A DNA stretch of 41,858 bases from Gammaproteobacteria bacterium (GTDB lineage Bacteria; Pseudomonadota; Gammaproteobacteria; Chromatiales; Chromatiaceae): positions 1 to 41,858 of the forward strand of contig JAABSM010000029.1 of the NCBI GenBank assembly GCA_011390365.1, in the 5' to 3' direction. Positions within the stretch are counted from its first letter, which is position 1. Every line of letters begins with the position of its first letter. Under the pieces are notes generated by a model that saw only the letters and a program-made list of their open reading frames with translations, did no database searches and was not told the DNA's origin. Positions 16,911 to 24,400 of this stretch are shown here, piece after piece. The position numbers and the translations under genes were made by a program.

Positions 16911-17003
16911 CGATATTTTTGTTAGGTTAAAAAGAACAACCCGCCCCGCCGCTGTGCGGGAAAGGGAGAACAATCCAATCGATCGCCCGAAGGAGGCAAC
17001 TGA

Positions 17004-18464
17004 ATGACGATTGAATCGCTCAACGATTCCGCGCTCTTCCGCCAACAGTGTTACATCGACGGTCAGTGGACCGACGCCGACGGCGGCGCCACCATCGAGG
17101 TGGACAACCCGGCCAATGGCGAGATCATCGGCACGGTGCCAAAGATGGGCCGCGGCGAGACCGAGAAGGCCATCGCCGCCGCCGAGCGGGCCTTTCCCGC
17201 CTGGCGCGACAAGACCGCCGCCGAGCGGGGCCAGATCCTCTACCGTTGGTATCAGCTGATGATGGAGAACCAGGAGGATCTGGGCCGCATCATGACCCTG
17301 GAGCAAGGCAAGCCCCTGCCCGAAGCGAAGGGGGAGATCGCCTACGGCGCGTCGTTCATTCAGTGGTTCGCCGAAGAGGCGCGGCGCGCCTATGGGGATA
17401 CCATCCCCGGGGCCAAGCCGGGACAGCACATCGTGGTGATCAAGCAACCCGTCGGCGTCTCCGCCGCCATCACCCCCTGGAACTTCCCCAACTCCATGAT
17501 CACCCGCAAGGCCGGCGCGGCCCTCGCCGCCGGCTGCACCATGGTGGTCAAGCCCGCCTCCGCCACGCCCTATTCGGCGCTGGCGCTGGCGGAGCTGGGG
17601 GAACGGGCCGGCATCCCCGCCGGGGTGCTGAATATTCTCACGGGCGCCGCCAGCGAGATCGCCGACACCCTCACCGGCAGCCCGGTGGTGCGCAAGGTGA
17701 GTTTTACCGGTTCCACCGAGGTGGGCCGCAAGCTGATGGCCAACGCCGCCCAGCACATTCAGAAGATCTCCCTGGAACTCGGCGGCAATGCGCCGTTTAT
17801 CGTTTTTGATGACGCCGATCTCGACAAGGTGGTGGAAGGGGCGATGGCCTCCAAGTTTCGCAACACCGGCCAGACCTGCGTCTGCGTCAATCGCCTGCTG
17901 GTACAGGATACGGTGCTCGACGCCTTTACCGCCAAATACAAGGCCGCCATCGAAGATCTGAAGGTGGGCGACGGCTTTGAAGAAGGCGTCAATCAGGCCC
18001 CGCTGGTCAACTACGCCGCCGCCCAGAAGGTCAACGAACACCTGCAAGACGCCATCAAGGGCGGCGCGAAGGTGGTCACCGGCGGCCAGCCCCACCCGCG
18101 CGGCGGCAACTTCGTCCAACCCACCCTGATCACCGGCGTCAAGCCCGAGATGCAGATGTGCCAGGAGGAGACCTTCGGCCCCCTCGCCGGCATCATGGTG
18201 TTCAAGACCGAGGAGGAGGCCATCGCCATGGCCAACGACACGCCGTTCGGTCTGGCCGCCTACTTCTACAGCCGCGACATCCACCGCTGCTGGCGCGTCG
18301 CCGAGGCCCTGGAGGCCGGCATGATCGGCATCAACGAAGGCATCATCTCCAACGCCGCCGCCCCCTTCGGCGGGGTCAAGGAGTCCGGCCTTGGGCGCGA
18401 GGGCTCCAAATACGGCATGGATGAATTCATGGAGGTGAAGTATTTGTGTATGGGGGGGGAATAG
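17004..18464 (+). CDS. gabD: Succinate-semialdehyde dehydrogenase GabD-like
   Basis: A 486-residue aldehyde dehydrogenase that would oxidise succinate semialdehyde to succinate with NAD(P)+. Motifs in order: TPWNFPNSMITRK (about 155), GFTGST-type cofactor loop (SFTGSTEVGRKLM, about 233), the catalytic Glu in LELGGNAPFIVFDDADLD (about 256) and the nucleophilic Cys in NTGQTCVCVNRLLVQ (about 290). The sequence and length fit GabD closely. An AAGGAGG ribosome site precedes the start. A GabT-like aminotransferase downstream (21621) supports a 4-aminobutyrate pathway, although other short semialdehydes are possible substrates. About 90 bases separate it from pta, so co-transcription is possible but unproven. 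Confidence 0.9.
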   Translation: MTIESLNDSALFRQQCYIDGQWTDADGGATIEVDNPANGEIIGTVPKMGRGETEKAIAAAERAFPAWRDKTAAERGQILYRWYQLMMENQEDLGRIMTLEQGKPLPEAKGEIAYGASFIQWFAEEARRAYGDTIPGAKPGQHIVVIKQPVGVSAAITPWNFPNSMITRKAGAALAAGCTMVVKPASATPYSALALAELGERAGIPAGVLNILTGAASEIADTLTGSPVVRKVSFTGSTEVGRKLMANAAQHIQKISLELGGNAPFIVFDDADLDKVVEGAMASKFRNTGQTCVCVNRLLVQDTVLDAFTAKYKAAIEDLKVGDGFEEGVNQAPLVNYAAAQKVNEHLQDAIKGGAKVVTGGQPHPRGGNFVQPTLITGVKPEMQMCQEETFGPLAGIMVFKTEEEAIAMANDTPFGLAAYFYSRDIHRCWRVAEALEAGMIGINEGIISNAAAPFGGVKESGLGREGSKYGMDEFMEVKYLCMGGE

Positions 18465-18786
18465 CTTTGTTTTTTAACCACAGAGAACACAGAGTGTACA
18501 GAGGGAATTGTTCTGTGAATAGAACAGATTTTCATGGTCCAAGCAGCATCCCCAAAATGAAACCGCGCCTTCTGTGGGAGCGGATTTCATCCGCGATTGC
18601 GAGGCTTCGATCAAGCTCCGTCGTCGCGGTTGCAAACCGCTCCCACAACACGCCGCTGATATTGATTCACAGTGACGAGTGGCAGCCCTTCAAGGACTGC
18701 CACTCCTCGCAACCTCCCCTCAAACTCTCTGTGCTCTCTGTGCTCTCTGTGGTTAGTTTTTTTCTTGTTTTCGACCAAGGAGCGTA
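18465..18786. repeat. Gene-free 320 bp holding three nested repeat families
   Basis: CACAGAG-type repeat at 18476-18503, with a facing CTCTGTG copy at 18725-18756. Between them lie a CTGTGGGAGCGG inverted element (18572-18647, the second copy in the window, opposite to 2462-2538) and a 33-bp palindrome with one arm mismatch (18675-18709, copy 5). No coding sequence could be supported. The nesting suggests repeated insertion into one spot. Confidence 0.8.
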
Positions 18787-20091
18787 ATGACTCGCACTAA
18801 ACCCTGGAACATCGCCGTCACCCCGGGTGACGGCATCGGCCCCGAGGTGATGCAGGCCACGCTGCAACTGCTGGAAAAACTCCGCGACGGCCTTGGCCTG
18901 GGAATCCAGTGGCGGGAGTTTGGCTGGCCGAGCACCGCCTGGCATCGCGACCACGGCAGCACCATGCCCGAGGATGGGCTGGAGCAGCTCAAGGTCTTTG
19001 ATGCGGTGCTGCTCGGTGCCCTGGGCGACCCCGGCCCCACCAGCGATCCGAATCGCTATGTTCTGCCCGACGGCATTTCACTTGCCCCGCTGCTAGACAT
19101 CCGCAAAGGCTTCGATCTGTGGGCCTGCGAGCGCCCGGCGCGACTCTACGAGGGCGCCCCCCAGTACCTCGCCGACCCCCGCGCCAAGGACGTCGACCTG
19201 CTGGTGATCCGCGAAAACAGCGAGGGCGAATACGTCAATCAGGGTGGTCGGCTGGCCAAGGGGACCGATCGCGAGGTGGCTACCCAAATAGAAGTATTCA
19301 CCCATCGCGGCGCGGAACGCCTGATCCGCCACGCCTTCGAACGCGCGCGCCAACGCAAGCAACAGCGCCAGACCGCCGGCAGGGTGCGCAAGTTCCGGGA
19401 TCCACGCGGCGAGATGGAGGCCCAGGTCTGCCTGATCACCAAGCGCAACGCCCTGCCCCATTGGGGTGAGCTCTACACCGAGGTATTCGCCGACATCGGC
19501 CAGGACTACCCGGACATCGCCATGCACCACGAACTGGTGGACGCCGCCTGCATGAAGTTCGTGCAGGCCCCCTGGCAATTCGACGTAGTGGCGGCAAGCA
19601 ATTTGCAGGGGGATATCCTGACGGATCTCGCGGCGGTGCTCTCGGGCGGCATGGGCGTGGCCCCTTCGGCCAACATCAACCCCGACGACCGCAGCCTGCC
19701 GCCCCTGTTCGAACCAACCCACGGCAGCGCCCCGGACATTGCAGGCCAAGGCAAGGCCGACCCCCGGGCGATGATCCTCACCGCCGCCGAGATGCTCGCC
19801 TGGCTGGGCGAAGAGGACCCCGTCGCCCTCCAGGCCGCCGAAAAGCTTCGCGATGCGGTCAAGGCCGACCTCGCCAGCCGCCCCGCACCGAATCGGGGCA
19901 CGGCGGCGATCACCGCGGCCTTGATGGCGCGTCTGGGGTTTGAATTTTTACCACAGAGGGCACAGAGTACACAGAGGATGAAAATGGTCCGACTTAACAA
20001 TCTCTGTGTGCTCTGTGGTTTATATCCAGCCCTGATCGCGACTCACTCATTATCACGATTCGAGGAGTTCGATGGCAAACGGCGACACTGA
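18787..20091 (+). CDS. Tartrate/D-malate dehydrogenase family (isocitrate/isopropylmalate-like)
   Basis: A 434-residue NAD-dependent decarboxylating dehydrogenase of the IMDH/IDH superfamily. Motifs: VTPGDGIGPEVM (about 11-22), GALGDPG (about 77), LDIRKGFDLWACERPARLY (about 101), IRENSEGEY (about 140), a DAACMKFVQAP substrate helix, ASNLQGDILTDLAA (about 275) and EPTHGSAPDIAGQGKADP (about 310). These fit the tartrate dehydrogenase/D-malate dehydrogenase branch better than LeuB. The family domain ends near residue 390 (ALMARLGFEFLP). The remaining 45 or so residues are encoded by an inserted CACAGAG repeat pair (19950-20022) and the DNA after it. The stop overlaps the next gene's start region by 20 bases. 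A relatively long insert with many Arg/Gln residues (RQRKQQRQTAG) occurs near residue 180. Confidence 0.82.
   Translation: MTRTKPWNIAVTPGDGIGPEVMQATLQLLEKLRDGLGLGIQWREFGWPSTAWHRDHGSTMPEDGLEQLKVFDAVLLGALGDPGPTSDPNRYVLPDGISLAPLLDIRKGFDLWACERPARLYEGAPQYLADPRAKDVDLLVIRENSEGEYVNQGGRLAKGTDREVATQIEVFTHRGAERLIRHAFERARQRKQQRQTAGRVRKFRDPRGEMEAQVCLITKRNALPHWGELYTEVFADIGQDYPDIAMHHELVDAACMKFVQAPWQFDVVAASNLQGDILTDLAAVLSGGMGVAPSANINPDDRSLPPLFEPTHGSAPDIAGQGKADPRAMILTAAEMLAWLGEEDPVALQAAEKLRDAVKADLASRPAPNRGTAAITAALMARLGFEFLPQRAQSTQRMKMVRLNNLCVLCGLYPALIATHSLSRFEEFDGKRRH
19950..20022. repeat. CACAGAG repeat pair inside the 3' end of the tartrate dehydrogenase-like gene
   Basis: ACCACAGAGGGCACAG at 19950 and its facing copy ending GTGCTCTGTGGTTTA at 20022 enclose about 20 bases. 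The reading frame of the upstream enzyme passes through the element without a stop. Confidence 0.8.
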
Positions 20092-20989
20092 CCAGGACAG
20101 CCCGTGGAAGGAGGCGCTGGAGCATTGGTTCCCCGAGTTCATGGCGCTTTTGTTTCCCGAAATCCATGGCGAGATCGACTGGTCCAAAGGCCATCGATTC
20201 CTCGACAAGGAACTGCAGAAGACCGTCAGGGACGCGGAACTGGGCCGGCGCTACGCGGACAAACTGGTCAAGGTCACCAACCTGGCAAACCGCGAGACCT
20301 GGGTGCTGATCCATGTAGAGGTGCAAGGCCAGCGCGAGACGGACTTCGACCAGCGGATGTATGTCTACAACTACCGCCTCTATGATCGGTATCAAGTGGA
20401 CGTCGTAAGCCTGGCGGTGTTGGCCGACGATGCGCCGGGCTTTCAGACCGGCGACTTCCGGCGCGGGCTCTGGGGCTGCGAGGTGCATTTCCGCTTTCCA
20501 TCGATCAAGCTGCTGGACTTGGCCGACGACTGGCGTGCATTGGAGAAGAACCTCAATCCCTTCGCCCTGGTGGTCATGGCCCAACTCAAGGCCCTAGAGC
20601 GATCCGAACCCCGCCAGCTCAAGGATGCCAAGTTCGGCCTCTTTCGTCTGATGTTGGGGCGCGGTTACGATAGAGAGCAAATACTTGAATTGCTGCGGAT
20701 CATCGATTGGTTAATGGTGCTGCCAGCGGCCCTGGAAAGCGAGCTGGCCGACGAACTGGATGCCTACGGGCAGGAGAACAAGATGCCTTACGTTACAAGT
20801 TTTGAACGAGTTGGCTTCCAAAGAGGTCACGTAGACCTCTTACACCACCTGCTAGAAAAGAAGTTCGGGTCTGCCTATACGCCGTTTTACCGGCAACGTG
20901 TGGATTCCGGAGCAAGCAAGGAAGTCATTGAATGGTCCGATCGGCTACTTACCGCTGAAACAATAGAAGAGATATTCTCCTCAGAATAG
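20072..20989 (+). CDS. Rpn-like PD-(D/E)XK family protein (putative recombination nuclease/transposase)
   Basis: A 305-residue protein resembling the Rpn/YhgA-like PD-(D/E)XK nuclease group. The likely active-site pattern is an Asp in the IDWSKGHRFLDKEL segment (about 35-48) and the E-x-Q strand HVEVQGQRETDFDQRM (about 80-95). A middle motif FRFPSIKLLDL and a helical tail (FERVGFQRGHVDLLHHLLEKKFG, then LLTAETIEEIF) are shared with a partial second copy just downstream. Such genes are mobile or horizontally spread, and their cellular role is poorly known. A GAGGAG ribosome site precedes ATG 20072. It interrupts the row of catabolic genes and sits right after a repeat insertion. Confidence 0.75.
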   Translation: MANGDTDQDSPWKEALEHWFPEFMALLFPEIHGEIDWSKGHRFLDKELQKTVRDAELGRRYADKLVKVTNLANRETWVLIHVEVQGQRETDFDQRMYVYNYRLYDRYQVDVVSLAVLADDAPGFQTGDFRRGLWGCEVHFRFPSIKLLDLADDWRALEKNLNPFALVVMAQLKALERSEPRQLKDAKFGLFRLMLGRGYDREQILELLRIIDWLMVLPAALESELADELDAYGQENKMPYVTSFERVGFQRGHVDLLHHLLEKKFGSAYTPFYRQRVDSGASKEVIEWSDRLLTAETIEEIFSSE

Positions 20990-21065
20990 CACATTACGCC
21001 GTTTTACAGGCATTCATAATCCAATGGTATTAAGACAAGTACTTCGTAGCTCCTCTTGACGACCA

Positions 21066-21383
21066 TTCATCGATTGGCCGCTTGTACTTCCGGAAGCACT
21101 GCAAAACGAATTGTCCTACGAATTGAATGCCTACAGGCAGATGAACAAGATGACTTACATCACGAGCCTTGAACGGGTTGGTCTGCGCCGGGGTGAGCAG
21201 ATTGGTATTCGCAAAGGGCGTGTGCAGATTGTAGAGCATCAGCTGAAGATAAAGTTTGGTTCCAATTACACCCCAGTCTACCGCCAGCAACTAGATGCGG
21301 CGGGGCGCGACCAAATTTATAGATGGGCAATCCGCTTGCTGACTGCTCAAACAATTGAGGAGGTTTTTTCGGTATATGATTGA
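21066..21383 (+). pseudogene. C-terminal remnant of a second Rpn-like gene
   Basis: From 21066 the frame reads FIDWPLVLPEALQNELSYEL and continues through NKMTYITSLERVGLRRG to LLTAQTIEEVFSVYD at 21383. This aligns with the last 95 or so residues of the intact gene upstream (IIDWLMVLPAALESELADEL to LLTAETIEEIFSSE). No N-terminal nuclease region precedes it. The divergence is substantial, so this is an old truncated paralogue rather than a recent duplication. A TTG at 21111 could still express 90 residues. Confidence 0.8.
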
Positions 21384-21535
21384 ACAACTTTGATGGCCGC
21401 CTGCATGGACACCACGAATCTGGAACCACTATTACTCATAGCTTTTTATTTTGAATAGCCCTGAGGGAATTCAGCAAATAGCGCAAGGATCAAGAAGTCA
21501 AATTAAATACTCATCGCGATCAAAGAATGTAAACA

Positions 21536-21564
21536 CTCCGTGCCCTCTGTGCCTCTGTGGCAAA
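21536..21564. repeat. Solo CTCTGTG-type repeat
   Basis: CTCCGTGCCCTCTGTGCCTC followed by TGTGGCAAA, in the reverse orientation of the family. No facing copy was found between the Rpn remnant and the aminotransferase. The rest of the 21384-21620 gap is AT-richer and shows nothing else. Confidence 0.65.
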
Positions 21565-21620
21565 CCCAATAACCGCGGAACGACCCAACTCGAACCCGAA
21601 CCAATGGAGACCCCATCACC

Positions 21621-22871
21621 ATGAGTCACCTCTCACCGCTTCTCAAACAGGCCACCGGCGTGCTCGCCGCCAAGGGCGAAGGCGCCTATCTCTATGACAA
21701 TCAGGGCAAGCAGTTTCTGGACTTCACCTCGGGTATCGGTGTGACCTGCACCGGTCACTGCCACCCGAAGGTGGTAGAGGCGGCGCAAAAGCAGGTCGCG
21801 ACCCTGGTGCATGCCCAGTACACCACGGTGATGCATCAGCCGCTGCTGGATCTCAGCGACAAGTTGGCGGAGCTGGCACCGGGCCCCATGGATTCGGTGG
21901 CCTTTTCCAACGCCGGCAGCGAGGCGGTGGAGATGGCCATGCGACTAGCGCGCCACGCCACCAAGCGCGCCAATATCATCGCCTTCAACGGCGGCTTTCA
22001 CGGTCGCACCATGGCGGCGGCTTCGATGACCACCTCCACCGCCAAGATCCGCACCGGCTTCCACCCGATGATGGCGGGCGTGGTGATCTCGCCCTTCCCC
22101 CACCTCTATCGCTACGGTTGGGATGAGGAAGAGGCCACCCGCTTCTGTCTGCAAGAGCTGGACAACATCTTCCTCACCCAGTCCGCCCCCGAGGACACCG
22201 CGGCGATGATCGTGGAACCCGTGCAGGGCGAGTTCGGCTACTACCCGGCCACCAAGGGCTTCATGCAGGGGCTACGGGAGCGCTGCGACCAGCACGGCAT
22301 CCTGCTGATCTGCGACGAGATCCAGGCTGGCTTTGGACGCACCGGCAAATTCTGGAGCCACGAACAGTTCGACGTGATGCCCGACATCATCACCACCGCC
22401 AAGGGGCTGGCCAGCGGCTTCCCCATCTCCGCCATCGCCGCTTCAGAATCCTTGATGTCCAAGGGCCTGCCCGGCTCACAGGGCGGCACCTACGGCGCCA
22501 ATGCCGTGGCCTGCGCCGCCGCTCTGGCCAATATCGAGGTGATCGAATCCGAGGGGCTGGTGGAGAACGCCAAGGCCCGGGGCGAAACCCTGTGGAACCG
22601 CCTCATCGAGTTAAAAGACAAACACGCCATCATCGATGACATCCGCGGCATGGGGCTGATGCTGGGCATGGAGATCGTGGACGGCGACGGCCACCCGGAC
22701 GGCGGCAAGGCCGACGCCTTGGCCAAGGCCGCCGAGGCGGAAGGCCTGCTGCTGCTGCGCTGCGGCACCCACGGCCAGATCGTGCGCTGGCTGCCGCCGC
22801 TGATCGTTAGCGACGAGCAGATCCAGGCCGGGGTCGATAAATTCGCAAAGGCACTCGCGAATGCTGGATGA
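21621..22871 (+). CDS. Class III aminotransferase, 4-aminobutyrate aminotransferase-like
   Basis: A 416-residue PLP enzyme. Motifs: GIGVTCTGHCHPKV (about 38-51), SNAGSEAVEMAMRLAR (about 96-111), FNGGFHGRTMAAAS (about 122), VEPVQGEFGYYPA (about 198-210), ICDEIQAGFGRTG (about 230) and the PLP Schiff-base lysine at about 261 in TTAKGLASGFPISA. The sequence fits GabT and related omega-aminotransferases moving an amino group to 2-oxoglutarate. With the GabD-like enzyme it would convert 4-aminobutyrate to succinate; related substrates (beta-alanine, 5-aminovalerate, polyamine products) are also possible. The gene ends just before a repeat block. Confidence 0.88.
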   Translation: MSHLSPLLKQATGVLAAKGEGAYLYDNQGKQFLDFTSGIGVTCTGHCHPKVVEAAQKQVATLVHAQYTTVMHQPLLDLSDKLAELAPGPMDSVAFSNAGSEAVEMAMRLARHATKRANIIAFNGGFHGRTMAAASMTTSTAKIRTGFHPMMAGVVISPFPHLYRYGWDEEEATRFCLQELDNIFLTQSAPEDTAAMIVEPVQGEFGYYPATKGFMQGLRERCDQHGILLICDEIQAGFGRTGKFWSHEQFDVMPDIITTAKGLASGFPISAIAASESLMSKGLPGSQGGTYGANAVACAAALANIEVIESEGLVENAKARGETLWNRLIELKDKHAIIDDIRGMGLMLGMEIVDGDGHPDGGKADALAKAAEAEGLLLLRCGTHGQIVRWLPPLIVSDEQIQAGVDKFAKALANAG

Positions 22872-22873
22872 TT

Positions 22874-23126
22874 AAGCCACAGAGACACAAAGTTCATAGA
22901 GGTTTGTATTGCATCGACCCCTCATGGAGGTTGGGCCTCAGGAGGACTGCCAGTCCTTCAAGGACTGGCAGTCCTGGGTTCTATTCACGCTCCTGAGCGT
23001 TTGACGACCGCCAACCGTTTAAGGGCGGTCCATGCTTGCCGATGCCTTGGCACGGGACATGGATGCTGCAAATCATTCCCTCCGTGCTCTCTGTGCCTCT
23101 GTGCCTCTGTGCCACTGTGGCGGTAA
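22874..23126. repeat. CACAGAG repeat pair enclosing 33-bp palindrome copy 6
   Basis: A CCACAGAGACAC-type copy lies at 22874-22902 and a longer facing copy with three CTCTGTG units at 23078-23126. Between them is a perfect palindrome at 22943-22975 (AGGACTGCCAGTCCTT arms around C or CA). The same nesting occurs at 18476-18756. Confidence 0.8.
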
Positions 23127-23141
23127 TTTGGAAGAACTCGA

Positions 23142-24116
23142 ATGAATGAAAAAACACGCATCCTGGTGCTCACCGCGCCGGACGAAGCCGACCTCCCCGG
23201 CCTGGAGCCCATTGCCGAACGGGCGGAGATCCGCTATGCCCGGGACGAGGCGGCGCTGGAGCGCTACCTGCCCGAGACCGATGTACTGCTGGTCACCGAC
23301 TTCCGCACCGAAATGCTGGAGCGGGCCTGGCCGGAGAAGAACCCCATCCGCTGGGTCCACGCCACCAGCGCCGGGGTGGACAGGCTGATGTTCCCCGCCC
23401 TGGTGGCGAGCGAAATCCAGGTCACCAACGCCCGCGGGGTGTTCAACCGCGGCATCGCCGAGTATGTGCTGGGCGCGGTGCTGCTGTTCGCCAAGGACAC
23501 CCTGAGCAATCTGCGCTATCAGCGGGAGCACCGCTGGGTGCATCGTGAGACCGAGTTGATTCGCGGCAAGCGGGCACTGATCGTGGGTGCGGGCGCCATC
23601 GGCGCGGAAGTCGCCGGCGTGCTCAAGGCCATGGGCATGACCGTCCACGGCACCGCCCGTAGCGAACGCGACCACCCGCCCTTCGACCACGTCTACGCCA
23701 ATGATCAACTCCCCGAGTTACTGCCAAAGGCCGACTATGTGGTGGTCACCGCGCCGCTGACCCCGGACACCGAGGGCCTGTTCGACCGCAAATTGTTTCA
23801 GCGCATGAAACCCGAGGCGCGCTTCATCAACGTCGGCCGTGGGCCCATCGTCAAGACCGAGGACCTGCTTGCGGCATTGCAGGCCGGCGAGATCGCCGGC
23901 GCGGTGCTGGACGTGCTGGAAGAGGAACCCCTGCCCGAGGACCACCCCCTCTGGGATCTCCCCAACGTGATGCTCTCCGCCCACATGGCCGGCGACTTCA
24001 TCGGCTGGCGACGTGCCTTGGGCGAACAGTTCGTGGCAAACTTCGAGCGTTGGGAAAAAGGCGAAACGCTGACCAACCTGGTGGACAAGAGACGGGGGTT
24101 TGTCCCTGGCAAATGA
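23142..24116 (+). CDS. D-2-hydroxyacid dehydrogenase
   Basis: A 324-residue NAD(P)-dependent D-isomer specific dehydrogenase. The catalytic-domain arginine segment is WVHATSAGVDRLM (about 67-79). The Rossmann motif GAGAIGAEVAGVLKAMGM lies at about 149-166, then ARFINVGRGPIVKTEDLL (about 227-244). The Glu of VLEEEPLPEDHPLW (about 262) and the His of SAHMAG (about 281) complete the Arg-Glu-His active site. It would reduce a 2-keto acid to a D-2-hydroxy acid or the reverse; the substrate cannot be read from sequence. No strong ribosome site is visible: GGAAG lies upstream of ATG 23142. It sits between repeat blocks. Confidence 0.87.
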   Translation: MNEKTRILVLTAPDEADLPGLEPIAERAEIRYARDEAALERYLPETDVLLVTDFRTEMLERAWPEKNPIRWVHATSAGVDRLMFPALVASEIQVTNARGVFNRGIAEYVLGAVLLFAKDTLSNLRYQREHRWVHRETELIRGKRALIVGAGAIGAEVAGVLKAMGMTVHGTARSERDHPPFDHVYANDQLPELLPKADYVVVTAPLTPDTEGLFDRKLFQRMKPEARFINVGRGPIVKTEDLLAALQAGEIAGAVLDVLEEEPLPEDHPLWDLPNVMLSAHMAGDFIGWRRALGEQFVANFERWEKGETLTNLVDKRRGFVPGK

Positions 24117-24120
24117 TTTG

Positions 24121-24376
24121 GCCACAGAGGCACAGAGGGCACAGAGATAGAATTAGCAAATGGCAGGGGTGGGATATTGGGGAAAATGTTTTGTTGAGAG
24201 TTTCGTCCGCAAAGATAAGCGTGAGAGGTAGATCCTTGTTTCTATTCGCCAAGGATCCCAACTCAAAATGATATCGGCGCAGCCGCAACAAGTGTTTCCG
24301 GTTAACAGAAATCTCTGTGAACTCTGTGCCTCCGTGGCAATAATCCTGATGGGCACGCTGCGCTTTGCCCATCCTA
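24121..24376. repeat. CACAGAG repeat pair plus GGGCACGCTGCGC element before the amidase
   Basis: GCCACAGAGGCACAGAGG at 24121 and its facing copy at 24310-24343 (ending TCCGTGGCAATAA) enclose about 160 bases of sequence I cannot assign. Immediately after is a GGGCACGCTGCGCTTTGCCC stretch (about 24350-24369), a compact hairpin of a type widely dispersed in proteobacteria. Confidence 0.7.
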
Positions 24377-24400
24377 CGAAAAAGATGTGAGGAAAACAAA

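Noticed and set aside
14808-18284. Very long minus-strand open frame (over 1,100 codons) opposite pta and gabD
   Set aside because: It is the complement of two clearly conserved genes; its sequence is rich in Gly/His/Leu/Asp without domain motifs, typical of antisense frames in GC-rich DNA.
2601-22975. CRISPR-like array made of the recurring 33-bp palindromes
   Set aside because: Copies are kilobases apart, with genes between them and no regular spacers; no cas genes are present.
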